Shown here one piece after another: positions 37,062 through 46,151 of a stretch of DNA of 64,000 bases. Source of the DNA: Acinetobacter piscicola (lineage in GTDB: Bacteria; Pseudomonadota; Gammaproteobacteria; Pseudomonadales; Moraxellaceae); NCBI RefSeq assembly GCF_015218165.1, contig NZ_CP048659.1:3410001-3474000 (forward strand). The letters are read 5' to 3'. Both the position numbers and the translations under genes were made by a program. The notes under the pieces are model-generated. The model worked only from the letters and a program-made list of their open reading frames with translations. It did no database searches and had not been told where the DNA came from. Every line of letters begins with the position of its first letter. Within the stretch, counting starts at the first letter, position 1.

Positions 37062-37436
37062 TTAAGAGCATAAATTTGACTGAAACTCTTTCGAATGACC
37101 ACGTCTACATTGATAAGTCTTTTTCGTTTCTTGTAGTTTCCATTCATTTTCTACGCGTTTAAAAATATAATCTGTACGAATCGCACTCACAGAATCATCC
37201 AATAAGTTTGAATCAATCACTGCGATTTGTGCTGCTGTTGGATTTTCCACACGATTAAATACTTGACGAACAGACAGACTATTTTGGTTTTTTAGGATGG
37301 ATGGCTGAGCTTTAATCACCTGTTGCATCGGTGTATCTGCCCCACCAAAACTTACTTTACTTACTAATTTTTCAGTTGTCGCACAGCCTGTCAATACTGC
37401 AAAACACAGTGCAGAAATAGAAAATAAACGAATCAT
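37062..37436 (-). CDS. Small hypothetical lipoprotein
   Basis: About 124 aa. The signal MIRLFSISALCFAVLTGC ends in the lipobox LTGC. The mature domain (QVIKAQPSILKNQNSLSVRQ, VFNRVENPTAAQIAVI) has the mixed look of a small periplasmic fold, and ends in a Cys-containing tail (YQCRRG, NLCS). ATG 37436 is used; the frame opens at TTG 37445. No function can be assigned. Confidence 0.72.
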   Translation of the reverse strand: MIRLFSISALCFAVLTGCATTEKLVSKVSFGGADTPMQQVIKAQPSILKNQNSLSVRQVFNRVENPTAAQIAVIDSNLLDDSVSAIRTDYIFKRVENEWKLQETKKTYQCRRGHSKEFQSNLCS

Positions 37437-37615
37437 AATACTCAACCAAATCTTTTATCCATAAAACCATCATGCCTGTTTTTAGCTCAGGATACTACTT
37501 AAGCAATGTAACAAATCAAAAAATTAATTTATTTAAACAATTAAAATCAATTAGATAAGTTAAACAAAAAAATAAATAGACCGATAAAACACGCTTATAA
37601 AAATGAAAAATTGAG

Positions 37616-38104
37616 TTACAAGGGTCTGCCCGTAATTAAATATTGATCATCTTTTTGTGTAAAATTAAAAATAAAATTAACTTTTTCACTGTTATTCAGC
37701 ATCAATTGCGAATGACAACTCAAAGCGCTACCATCCTCAGTTGCCACTTTCTGCGTCTCAATTGAAATGACTTTTAAGCTATTTGCTAAAGCATATTGGC
37801 TTTGGTCAAAAGCAGATCTCATCTGTGCTTGTGCACCATTTGAACTACACGAACGGATATCTGACTCTGCAATGACATTCACATCAGGTTTAAAAAAACG
37901 AATGATGTCAATAAATCCACTCGGATTTACACTATAAAAGCCTATCGCAACACAAATTGCCGCCCCGATCCAACCTAAAAAAGATGAACTTTCACTTTTT
38001 GTTGCAACAGACTGCATATCATCATTCGGTGCACCACAATGAATACAGGCAGGCGCTCGCAAACTATAATCTTGTCCACAATCTGTACATTTTTTTAGAT
38101 TCAT
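37616..38104 (-). CDS. Zinc-ribbon membrane protein
   Basis: A 162-aa protein. An N-terminal zinc ribbon has CTDCG and CIHCGAPN (Cys 6, 9, 20 and 23), followed by a linker, one membrane helix at about residues 41-58 (FLGWIGAAICVAIGFYSV) and a C-terminal periplasmic domain of about 95 residues with two Cys (IRSCSSNG, SALSCHSQ). The layout matches the widespread 'zinc ribbon plus one helix' proteins of unknown function. It is monocistronic. Confidence 0.78.
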   Translation of the reverse strand: MNLKKCTDCGQDYSLRAPACIHCGAPNDDMQSVATKSESSSFLGWIGAAICVAIGFYSVNPSGFIDIIRFFKPDVNVIAESDIRSCSSNGAQAQMRSAFDQSQYALANSLKVISIETQKVATEDGSALSCHSQLMLNNSEKVNFIFNFTQKDDQYLITGRPL

Positions 38105-38179
38105 ATTTTCCCCGTTTCAATTATTTATTATTTCAGTTATTAATCAATATATTACATTATTTAAAAAATTTTATATAAA

Positions 38180-38211
38180 AAAACGCTCCCGAAAGAGCGT
38201 TTTAATTTTAC
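38180..38211 (-). terminator. Terminator of the FAD-dehydrogenase gene
   Basis: AAAACGCTC (38180-38188) pairs with GAGCGTTTT (38195-38203). Read on the minus strand, it is followed by a T-run (38187 downwards). Confidence 0.85.
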
Positions 38212-38220
38212 TTTAAATAG

Positions 38221-39630
38221 TTAAAGATCAAATAATTTACCCGGATTCATAATCCCGTTTGGATCGAATACTTTTTTCAAGGCCTTCATATATTCAATTT
38301 CTTCAGCTGTACGTGTGTAGTCTAAATATGGCTTTTTGGTCATGCCTACGCCATGTTCAGCTGAAATTGAACCATCATATTTTTTCACAGTTTCAAACAC
38401 ATATTTGTTTACAACCTGACATTTTGCAAAGAATTCATCTTTACTTAAATCCGCAGGTTTTAAGATATTTAAGTGTAAGTTACCGTCACCAATATGACCG
38501 AACCAGCAAATTTCAAAGTCAGGATAGTTTTCTTCCACAATTGCATCAATTTCTTTAATGAATGCAGGAACATGTGTAATGAGTACAGAAATATCATTTT
38601 TGTATGGAATAAATGGCGCGATAGATTCTGAAATATCTTCACGTAAACGCCATAAATTATGAACTTGCTCAAGGCTTTGGCTCATCACACCATCAAGCAC
38701 CCAGCCTTGTTCCATACAATGCTCGAAGATTTCCATCGCCGCATCCATGATAGGCTCATATGGCGCTTCAAACTCAAGCAAAACATAGAATGGACATTGT
38801 GTTTCAAATGGACGTTGTACATGACCATTATCTAACACTTTTTGCATTGCCAATTCACCAAAGAATTCAAATGCAGTAAGGTCAATTTTCTTTTGGAATG
38901 CATGTAACACAGGCATAATGGCATCAAAATCAGGCACACCAAGGACTAAAACCTGTAAATCATGCGGTTGGCGCTCAAGCTTAATTTCCGCTTCAGTCAC
39001 TAAACCTAAAGTCCCTTCACCCCCGATAAATAAGTGCTGCATTGCATAGCCAGTGGCATTTTTGATCATGCCTTTATTTAAACGCAACACATCGCCTTTA
39101 CCTGTCACAACAGTCAAACCTAACACCCAGTTACGCGTCATGCCATATTTAATGACTTTGATCCCGCCTGCATTGGTTCCGATATTCCCACCGATTTGTG
39201 ATGAACCAGAAGATGCAAAATCGACTGGATAATACATGCCTTGTTCTTCAGCATAATTTTGTAATTGTTCAGTCACGACACCTGCTTGTACACGAACCAT
39301 ACGATCGGCAGGGAAGAATTCCAAAATTTGGTTCATCTTGTCCATGCTCATCACGATTTCGCCATTGGCAGCCACTGCGCCTGCAGATAAACCTGTACGA
39401 CCACCTGATGGCGTAATTGCAACATTAAATTGATTAGCAAGTTTTACAATGGCTTGAACTTGTTCTGTGCTTGATGGAAAAACGATGACCGATGGATTTG
39501 GATCAAAATGTTTGGTGTGATCACGTCCCCAATTTTCGAGACTATCCGCATCTGTTTTAATGCGGTTTTCACCGACAATTGCAGTTAGTTGGGTTAATAA
39601 CTCAGGTGTTAAAGCGACTGGAGCGTTCAT
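38221..39630 (-). CDS. FAD-linked dehydrogenase, probable D-2-hydroxyglutarate dehydrogenase
   Basis: A 469-aa flavoprotein of the GlcD/D-lactate dehydrogenase family. The N-terminal FAD-binding PCMH domain has TPSGGRTGLSAGAVAANGEI near residue 75 and GGNIGTNAGGIKVIKYGMTR near 148. The C-terminal domain has CWFGHIGDGNLHLNI with the metal-binding histidines and SAEHGVGMTKKPYL. It is divergent from serA with 338 bp between. In Pseudomonas an enzyme of this type beside serA oxidises D-2-hydroxyglutarate that SerA makes from 2-oxoglutarate, so the same pairing is the best interpretation here. D-lactate or glycolate oxidation cannot be excluded from sequence alone. Confidence 0.85.
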   Translation of the reverse strand: MNAPVALTPELLTQLTAIVGENRIKTDADSLENWGRDHTKHFDPNPSVIVFPSSTEQVQAIVKLANQFNVAITPSGGRTGLSAGAVAANGEIVMSMDKMNQILEFFPADRMVRVQAGVVTEQLQNYAEEQGMYYPVDFASSGSSQIGGNIGTNAGGIKVIKYGMTRNWVLGLTVVTGKGDVLRLNKGMIKNATGYAMQHLFIGGEGTLGLVTEAEIKLERQPHDLQVLVLGVPDFDAIMPVLHAFQKKIDLTAFEFFGELAMQKVLDNGHVQRPFETQCPFYVLLEFEAPYEPIMDAAMEIFEHCMEQGWVLDGVMSQSLEQVHNLWRLREDISESIAPFIPYKNDISVLITHVPAFIKEIDAIVEENYPDFEICWFGHIGDGNLHLNILKPADLSKDEFFAKCQVVNKYVFETVKKYDGSISAEHGVGMTKKPYLDYTRTAEEIEYMKALKKVFDPNGIMNPGKLFDL

Positions 39631-39968
39631 CGTTTGCAGACCTAGCAGAAGTAAACAAGTAAAAAGTGTCTAAAAATAAATCAATCAAATCGTGTGATTT
39701 CTAGACCAATGTGAATATAAAAGCAGCACCGTAGAGACAGGCTATTTTCACGAAGGCTCATTATAAGGCATTTTTCAATAAAACCCTTAAAAAAACTATT
39801 TCCATAATGTCACTATGGAAATTACACATTTAAATAGACCATATACGACAAGTTATGTCTTATATTTTGCAAAAATACCTACAATCATCGCCATAAAGGA
39901 AATGTATATCGGTCGCTGTCCTATGCTATTATATCGCCACTAAATTTGGCCTTTGTAGCGGAGCCGTA
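39631..39968. promoter_or_regulatory. Divergent promoter region of the FAD dehydrogenase and serA
   Basis: A 338-bp region without a gene. On the plus strand TG-C-TATTAT (39924-39932) is an extended -10 element placed about 37 nt before the serA start. The AT-rich remainder should hold the opposite promoter. No obvious operator palindrome was seen. Confidence 0.5.
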
Positions 39969-41201
39969 ATGAGCCAACATCTTTCACTGCCTAAAGATAA
40001 AATTCGTTTCTTGTTGTTAGAAGGCGTTCATCAAAATGCAATCGACACATTAAATGCTGCTGGATATACCAACATCGACTATCGTAAAACTGCGCTTGAG
40101 GGTGAAGCGTTGAAAGAAGCGATTAAGGATGCACACTTTATTGGTATTCGTTCCCGTACTCAATTGACTGAAGAAGTCTTTGAAGCAGCACAAAAACTCA
40201 TTGCTGTCGGTTGTTTCTGTATTGGTACAAACCAAGTGAACTTAAATGCTGCCATGGTTCGTGGTATTCCAGTATTTAATGCTCCTTATTCAAATACACG
40301 TTCTGTTGCAGAGCTTGTACTTGCTGAAGCAATTCTCCTTCTTCGCCGTGTGCCTGAAAAATCTACAGACACACATGCAGGTGGTTGGAACAAATCTGCT
40401 GTCGGTTCATTTGAAACACGTGGTAAAACTTTAGGCATCGTGGGTTACGGCTCTATCGGTTCTCAACTTTCTGTCCTTGCAGAAAGTATGGGCATGCATG
40501 TCATTTATTATGATGCTGTGACTAAATTGCCTTTAGGTAATGCACGTCAAGTCGGTTCTATGGGTGAACTTCTTGCCAATGCTGACGTAGTATCGATCCA
40601 TGTACCTGACGTTCCTTCTACACGTAACTTCATGGGCAAAGAACAATTTGCACAAATGAAAGAAGGTTCTATCTTCATCAATGCTGCACGTGGCACATGT
40701 GTGGTGATTGAAGATCTTGCTGATGCATTAAAATCAGGTCATATCGCAGGTGCTGCGGTTGACGTATTCCCGAAAGAACCAAAAGCAAACGGTGAAGAAT
40801 TCGTTTCTCCACTTCGCAACATTCCTAACGTGATTTTAACACCGCACGTAGGTGGTTCAACCATGGAAGCGCAAGCGAACATCGGCTTAGAAGTTGCTGA
40901 GAAATTCGTTGCTTACTCTGATAAAGGTATGACTTTATCTGCAGTAAACTTCCCTGAAATTGCGTTGCCATTGACTGAAGGTAAACACCGTTTACTACAC
41001 ATTCATAAAAACGTACCAGGCGTTTTATCTAAAATCAACAACTTATTTGCTGAACATGGCATCAACATCTCTGGTCAATCTTTAATGACCAAAGGTGATG
41101 TCGGCTATTTAGTGATGGATGTAGATGCAACTGCATCAAAAGAAGCACTTGATACGCTACATGAAGTTGAAGGCACAATTCGTGTACGTGTATTGTTCTA
41201 A
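39969..41201 (+). CDS. serA: D-3-phosphoglycerate dehydrogenase
   Basis: A 410-aa enzyme that oxidises 3-phosphoglycerate in the first step of serine synthesis. The NAD motif GIVGYGSIGSQLSVLAESMG is near residues 157-176. The catalytic residues are in NAARGT, VDVFPKEP and ILTPHVGGSTMEAQ, and a C-terminal ACT domain (LLHIHKNVPGVLSKINNLFA) would bind serine for feedback control. The length is identical to E. coli SerA. GGAG is at 39960-39963. The extended -10 upstream and the terminator downstream make it a single-gene unit. Confidence 0.97.
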   Translation: MSQHLSLPKDKIRFLLLEGVHQNAIDTLNAAGYTNIDYRKTALEGEALKEAIKDAHFIGIRSRTQLTEEVFEAAQKLIAVGCFCIGTNQVNLNAAMVRGIPVFNAPYSNTRSVAELVLAEAILLLRRVPEKSTDTHAGGWNKSAVGSFETRGKTLGIVGYGSIGSQLSVLAESMGMHVIYYDAVTKLPLGNARQVGSMGELLANADVVSIHVPDVPSTRNFMGKEQFAQMKEGSIFINAARGTCVVIEDLADALKSGHIAGAAVDVFPKEPKANGEEFVSPLRNIPNVILTPHVGGSTMEAQANIGLEVAEKFVAYSDKGMTLSAVNFPEIALPLTEGKHRLLHIHKNVPGVLSKINNLFAEHGINISGQSLMTKGDVGYLVMDVDATASKEALDTLHEVEGTIRVRVLF

Positions 41202-41216
41202 GTTTTAGCGTATTGT

Positions 41217-41247
41217 AAAACCACAGCTTTCGGGCTGTGGTTTTTTT
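41217..41247 (+). terminator. Rho-independent terminator after serA
   Basis: AAAACCACAGC pairs with GCTGTGGTTTT around TTTCGG, followed by T7. Confidence 0.93.
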
Positions 41248-41322
41248 ATGCTTTTCATTTTCTACGGTTTCAATCAAATCATTGATAAAAGCTGAATCAC
41301 TTATACCTATTTAGTCTACTCA

Positions 41323-42213
41323 ATGCCAAATTTAAAAAATGCGCCTCATCTACATGCACTGATTTTATTGTTCATTGCCATGATCAGTATGCAAAGTAGT
41401 GGTTCACTTGCCAAAATATTATTTGATCAGTTCCCCATTCTCACGGTTTCCGCTATGCGTTTGTTATTGGGTTCAGCAATTTTGGCGGTGATTTTTAAAA
41501 TTTGGCAGGTCAATTTTAAACAAATCAATTGGCCCGCAGTCATTCGCTATGGCATTGCCTTAGCTGGCATGAATGCGTTGTTTTATCTATCTATTGATCG
41601 TTTACCATTGGGTATTGCTGTTTCTTTTGAGTTTATTGGTCCACTTAGCGTGGCACTGTTTTATGCACGACAAAAATTTGATTTCATTTGGGTTGGACTT
41701 GCAATTTTAGGTTTAATTTTGCTTTTCCCCTTTGATCAAAGTCAACACCGCTTAGACCCCTTAGGCATTGCTTTCGCTTTAGGTGCAGGTGCATGTTGGG
41801 CAATGTATATCATTTTTGGACAAAAACCTTCGGGTATTTCGGGCAATCATACCGTATGTTTAGGTATGTTTATTGGCATGTGTTTTTTGATGCCCATTGC
41901 GATTTTTGCTGGCATGCCACTCGCCACGTTCCATGCTGACAACTTACTGTTATTGATGATTTTGGCAATTCTTGCGAGTGCATTACCCTTTAGTTTGGAG
42001 ATGGTTGCCCTTCGCACATTATCCCCTTTTGTTTTTGGTACGCTGACCAGTTTAGAGCCAGCCATTGCCGCACTTTCGGGCTTTATATTTTTACATGAAC
42101 AATTATTATGGACACAATGGTTGGCTTTAATGGTCATTATTGTGGCATCGATTGGCTGTACCTACACCACACAACAAGCAAAGCAAGCCATTGAAGACAA
42201 ATTAAAAAAGTAA
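41323..42213 (+). CDS. EamA-family transporter (RhtA-like), copy 1
   Basis: A 296-aa protein with ten membrane segments in two EamA repeats. It is of the RhtA type (threonine/homoserine exporter): GSLAKILFDQFPILTVSAMR near the N-terminus, GIAVSFEFIGPLSVALFYAR, and SALPFSLEMVALRTLSPFVF in the second half. The physiological substrate is probably an amino acid, but this is not shown. It is a clear paralogue of the gene at 44636, sharing the block order SxEFxGPLxxAL and AIPY/ALPFSLxxxALxTLS. Confidence 0.87.
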   Translation: MPNLKNAPHLHALILLFIAMISMQSSGSLAKILFDQFPILTVSAMRLLLGSAILAVIFKIWQVNFKQINWPAVIRYGIALAGMNALFYLSIDRLPLGIAVSFEFIGPLSVALFYARQKFDFIWVGLAILGLILLFPFDQSQHRLDPLGIAFALGAGACWAMYIIFGQKPSGISGNHTVCLGMFIGMCFLMPIAIFAGMPLATFHADNLLLLMILAILASALPFSLEMVALRTLSPFVFGTLTSLEPAIAALSGFIFLHEQLLWTQWLALMVIIVASIGCTYTTQQAKQAIEDKLKK

Positions 42214-42239
42214 GTTTTAAATGTTGCTCAAAGATCTAT

Positions 42240-42941
42240 TTAGACAACTGTCACTTGTTTTTCGATAGGTAAATCAGCATGGATTTGCAATACCGTTAGA
42301 TGCATACCAAATACAGCGCCCGTATCAATAAAATAACAGTTATGTCGCCTAGTCACGAAATCGACCACCGTATGCCCAAGAAAAACGGTATCAATGCCTT
42401 GAATGCTTTGAAAGTTTTTCTTGCTAGCATTTCTAATGCGAGAACGCCCCCACAATGCAATTTCACGCTGCTTTTCATCATGAATCATGGCTTTAAATGC
42501 ATCCCAATCATGATGCTTAATATCACCATGCACAAAGCCATACTTTTTCCCTTGATACTCAACCTCTAAGAGAATCGGCATTTTTTGGCACAACTCAACC
42601 ACCTGATTTCGATCAGCTTCTGATAAAGCATAAAACCATTCACCGCCATGTTGTGCATGTAAGCGTGCCATTATCGGATCAATCGCAGAATGCAAACACA
42701 TCTCTTCATGATTACCTATAATACTTTTAAACCAAGGTGCCTCAATCAACTTCAGACATTTTAAACTGTCAGCACCTCGATCTACCAAATCACCCACACA
42801 AACCAAGACATCCTGTTGAAAATCAAATTGAATTCGGGTGAGCTTTTGCATTAATTGATCATAACAACCATGCAGATCTCCCACCACAAATAAGCGACCG
42901 TGTCGGTGATGATAGTATTCAATTGGGTTGTTAAACTGCAT
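42240..42941 (-). CDS. Serine/threonine protein phosphatase (PPP family, PrpA-like)
   Basis: A 233-aa metallophosphatase with all three PPP signatures: GDLHG (residues 21-25), GDLVDRG (50-56) and GNHE (76-79), then the HGDI and GHT motifs that complete the metal site. The size matches the phage lambda/PrpA class of protein or bis(5'-nucleosyl)-tetraphosphate-related phosphatases. It lies 12 bp downstream of the Sel1-repeat gene in the same direction and is probably cotranscribed with it. The protein target is unknown. Confidence 0.9.
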   Translation of the reverse strand: MQFNNPIEYYHHRHGRLFVVGDLHGCYDQLMQKLTRIQFDFQQDVLVCVGDLVDRGADSLKCLKLIEAPWFKSIIGNHEEMCLHSAIDPIMARLHAQHGGEWFYALSEADRNQVVELCQKMPILLEVEYQGKKYGFVHGDIKHHDWDAFKAMIHDEKQREIALWGRSRIRNASKKNFQSIQGIDTVFLGHTVVDFVTRRHNCYFIDTGAVFGMHLTVLQIHADLPIEKQVTVV

Positions 42942-42953
42942 CTAACTGCTCAA

Positions 42954-44402
42954 TTACAATGCGATTGCACAGGCTTCAATATGTTGATTTTGCTGTGCCA
43001 AAGCCAAATATTTTTCAGCATTTTTCTTATTTTTTCGAATGCCTAAACCTTGTGAATATGCCTGATACAACTCAAAATATGCATCAACATCTCCCCCTTC
43101 AGCAGCTTGTTGCAACAACGTCACCACATGTTTTAGATCAACATCCACCCCTTGCCCAGCACGATACATACGTGCCAATAAATAAGAAGCACGGGCTGAT
43201 TTTGCTTGCTGTGCAAGATCTAACCACTGAATTGCTTGCCCAAATTGTTGCTTTTGCTGTTCATAAATAGCCATGCATAACATTGCTTGGACATGAGCAT
43301 TTTTTGCAGCTGCACTTAATAAAGCCACATGACGAGGATCTTCAGGATTTAATAACATCGCCAATTCAAATTGTGCATCTGTATTGCCTTGTTGCGCTGC
43401 CTGATCCAACCACTGTATACCCTCGTCAGGATTTTTCTCTATACCGATTCCCATACGTAAACACTGTCCATAATAAAATTTTGCGGCAACATCTCCATGT
43501 AATGCTGCAACTTGAAGAAATTGACACGCGCGTTGATTGAGCTGCAATGTCTCTGCTTCATCCTGTGCTCTTTCAGCTTTACGTAAAGTCTCGATTCCGT
43601 ACCAATAGCATGCTTCAATATGCCCTAACTGTGCAGCTTTGCCTAAAAATTCATAAGCTACATCTGGGTCACCTTTGGGGTCTTTTTCTTCAATTAATGC
43701 ACGTACATAGCAACCATATGCATCATTGTGCTCTTGTGCTTTTTGTGCGTATTTAAACGCTTTTTTGTCATTACCTTGTTTAAAATACTGAAAAGCAACC
43801 AAAGCACTCGCAAAGTGATCGTTTTGCGCCAAATTTTCCAATTGCTCAATGACTACATTTGGATCAAATGCAAGATTTTCAATACAAGTTTTTAAACTCA
43901 TTTCATGTTGATGCTGTTGGTAATTATTCAATAATAAATTTAAAGCAGCCTCAGCATCATTTTGCAAAATATTTAATGCAGACATATAGATTGCTTCAGG
44001 ATGCTTTAAATCCAGAGCTTGTTGTAAATAATTTAAACCTTCTTCAGCACTGACATTTGCACTTAAAGCTTGTCGTCCAATATGCGCTAACTCAACCATC
44101 GCCAAAGCATCGCCAAGTTTCGCAGCATGTTTAAAAAATAACACAGCCGATTCAATATTTTGTTCGACATAATGCCCCAAGAAATGCCATTGCCCTAACA
44201 GCATACTCGCTGCGGCAAAATTGTCATTGGAAGCATTCACTAAAATATCCACGCGTTGCTGCGCATCTTGATCTGTTTTTGCCGCACCTTGTTTTTCTAA
44301 ATATAAGATATGCTGATAATTTACAGCATGATCATCCCCATAGTGCACCACATCTTTCGATTGTAAAGATTTTTTATTTTCTATTTTAATGTCTGACATC
44401 AT
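42954..44402 (-). CDS. Cytoplasmic Sel1-repeat protein
   Basis: A 482-aa protein without a signal peptide, built almost entirely from Sel1-like repeats: for example ASMLLGQWHFLGHYVEQNIE, GYGIETLRKAER-like units, KFYYGQCLRMGIGIEKNPDE, ASYLLARMYRAGQGVDVDLK and YFELYQAYSQGLGIRKNKKN. It probably acts as a binding scaffold. It is encoded immediately upstream of the PPP phosphatase, which could be its functional partner. The start may be the first or second Met (MMSD). Confidence 0.85.
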   Translation of the reverse strand: MMSDIKIENKKSLQSKDVVHYGDDHAVNYQHILYLEKQGAAKTDQDAQQRVDILVNASNDNFAAASMLLGQWHFLGHYVEQNIESAVLFFKHAAKLGDALAMVELAHIGRQALSANVSAEEGLNYLQQALDLKHPEAIYMSALNILQNDAEAALNLLLNNYQQHQHEMSLKTCIENLAFDPNVVIEQLENLAQNDHFASALVAFQYFKQGNDKKAFKYAQKAQEHNDAYGCYVRALIEEKDPKGDPDVAYEFLGKAAQLGHIEACYWYGIETLRKAERAQDEAETLQLNQRACQFLQVAALHGDVAAKFYYGQCLRMGIGIEKNPDEGIQWLDQAAQQGNTDAQFELAMLLNPEDPRHVALLSAAAKNAHVQAMLCMAIYEQQKQQFGQAIQWLDLAQQAKSARASYLLARMYRAGQGVDVDLKHVVTLLQQAAEGGDVDAYFELYQAYSQGLGIRKNKKNAEKYLALAQQNQHIEACAIAL

Positions 44403-44635
44403 ATTACCTATTCATAAATTTACAATTTTCAAGGACTTCATTTTTCTATTCTTTCAAGCATATTTTCAATTTTATTTGAGCTAAAAACGACCAATATTGA
44501 TAAAAGAATCAAAGCCATTCAAATTTTAAAAACTTTCAAGCTAAGCTATTCTAAGATATTTATATATAAATGAGAATATGCCTTTTTGAAATAATAAAAT
44601 GTTAGAATTGCACAATATTTCTTCTTGTCTGCACT

Positions 44636-45505
44636 ATGCAAAACTCTCAATTTCTTGCTGTATTTTACATGATCATGTCGATGGTGGCATATCAGATCAG
44701 TGCCTCATTTGCCAAACAACTCTTTCAAGTTTTAGACCCGTTAACTGTCGTTACATTACGCTTGTGTTTTGCCTCTATTTTAATTTTTATGATGTTCCGT
44801 TCGTGGAAAATCATCAAACGTTTGCCCCATTTAAAATGGAAAGACTTATTATTTTATAGCGCTTCAGTGTGCTTAATGAATGTCTTGTTTTATGCATCTT
44901 TGGGTAAATTACCACAAGGCATTGCTGTAGGTTTAGAATTTTTAGGACCCTTAACACTGGCACTCCTGTCGATCCAACGCAAAATCGATTATATCTGGGT
45001 CGTTCTTGCCATGATCGGTATTGCTTTAATGGTGCCTTGGCAAGATACCCAGCAAGATCATTTTTCCTACGTGGGTGCAGCTTTTGCGCTCGGTGCGGGT
45101 ATATGTTGGGCATTTTATATTTATTTTGGGCAAAAAGTGGTACGGCAAAATATTGGTATGCATGCGCTGACGATTGCCATCACCTTGTCTGCGCTAGTGA
45201 TGCTCCCCATCAGTGCGGTACATAACCCAACTGCATTAATGCAAACTCAGTATTGGGGACAAGCACTCATCATAGCACTATTAGCGACAGCAATTCCTTA
45301 TGCTTTAGATTTAATGGCACTCAAAACCTTAAGCAAACTAAGCTACGGAACACTATCCAGCCTCTCTCCTGCTTTAGCTGCCATAGCAGGCATGGTACTG
45401 CTCAAAGAACACATTAGCCTTGGGCAAAGTATCGCTTTACTATGCATTATGATTGCTTCGATTGGGGTAACATTCAAACCCAAATCAACTGTGATTGAAA
45501 ATTAA
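44636..45505 (+). CDS. EamA-family transporter (RhtA-like), copy 2
   Basis: A 289-aa, ten-segment EamA exporter. SASFAKQLFQVLDPLTVVTL lies near the start and GIAVGLEFLGPLTLALLSIQ at about residue 90. The second half has TAIPYALDLMALKTLSKLSY and SSLSPALAAIAGMVLLKEHI. It is paralogous to the gene at 41323 and of the same RhtA type. It faces the opposite direction from the phosphatase/Sel1 pair between the two copies. A short hairpin follows (45521-45547). Confidence 0.87.
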   Translation: MQNSQFLAVFYMIMSMVAYQISASFAKQLFQVLDPLTVVTLRLCFASILIFMMFRSWKIIKRLPHLKWKDLLFYSASVCLMNVLFYASLGKLPQGIAVGLEFLGPLTLALLSIQRKIDYIWVVLAMIGIALMVPWQDTQQDHFSYVGAAFALGAGICWAFYIYFGQKVVRQNIGMHALTIAITLSALVMLPISAVHNPTALMQTQYWGQALIIALLATAIPYALDLMALKTLSKLSYGTLSSLSPALAAIAGMVLLKEHISLGQSIALLCIMIASIGVTFKPKSTVIEN

Positions 45506-45520
45506 AACCACTTTAATAAA

Positions 45521-45550
45521 AATGGGCTGATTATGCATCTGCCCATTCTT
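45521..45550. terminator. Hairpin between convergent genes
   Basis: AATGGGC (45521-45527) pairs with GCCCATT (45541-45547), with a 13-nt loop, between the EamA and hemerythrin genes. It is a weak terminator candidate for either strand. Confidence 0.5.
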
Positions 45551-45559
45551 GTGTGTTCA

Positions 45560-46018
45560 CTAAACCAAACTGTCCTTTTCTTTCGCTTTATATTTTTTAT
45601 ACTCAGCTAAATATTGCTTAGCTAAGCTTTCTTTTTGCTTATCCTCTAAAATTTTACCTGCTTGCTGAAAGAAACCATGCTCTTCTTCTTGTAAGTGATG
45701 ATGCACAGTTTCAGACAGTTTTTTAGCAATAGCTAACCAACCAGGATTACTAAATTCAGTTTCACTGAGTTGTTCCAAAAGCTCATCCATTTTGTGATGT
45801 TCAGACAAAGCATGACGAGTAATATTCAAACCCGAATCTGTCATCATCAGAGGAATATAAAAATAGCGGTCTTCGCCTACAGCGTGTGCAAACAATTCAT
45901 TTTTTAATTGCTCAAATAAAGTTCTGCGTTCAGGTGTATCCCCTGAAGTTTTTAATAATTTTTCAGATAATTCTCTTTGAATGTCGTGACTTTCTCTTAA
46001 AGCTTCAAATATATTCAT
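45560..46018 (-). CDS. Hemerythrin HHE cation-binding domain protein
   Basis: A 152-aa four-helix bundle with the histidine/acid pattern of a hemerythrin-like diiron site: ESHDIQRELSEKLL, the HAVGEDRYFYIP block, ALSEHHKMDELLEQLSE, and TVHHHLQEEEHGFFQQAGKI. Such proteins bind oxygen or nitric oxide, or serve in iron and stress responses. The gene is single and not linked to ytfE or nitrosative-stress genes. The C-terminus is lysine-rich. Confidence 0.88.
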   Translation of the reverse strand: MNIFEALRESHDIQRELSEKLLKTSGDTPERRTLFEQLKNELFAHAVGEDRYFYIPLMMTDSGLNITRHALSEHHKMDELLEQLSETEFSNPGWLAIAKKLSETVHHHLQEEEHGFFQQAGKILEDKQKESLAKQYLAEYKKYKAKEKDSLV

Positions 46019-46089
46019 GATGATTTTCCTTTTATCCTAAAAGATTTCAAACATTTTTTGATCAGAGCGTTATCATCATAGAAAATAAA

Positions 46090-46112
46090 AAGCGCTGATA
46101 TTGTCAGCGCTT
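46090..46112 (-). terminator. Terminator of the TSUP permease gene
   Basis: AAGCGCTGA (46090-46098) pairs with TCAGCGCTT (46104-46112). On the minus strand it is followed by T-rich sequence. Confidence 0.8.
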
Positions 46113-46151
46113 GCAATCATTTGTATAAGAAATTTTAGTAATGAGAATGAC

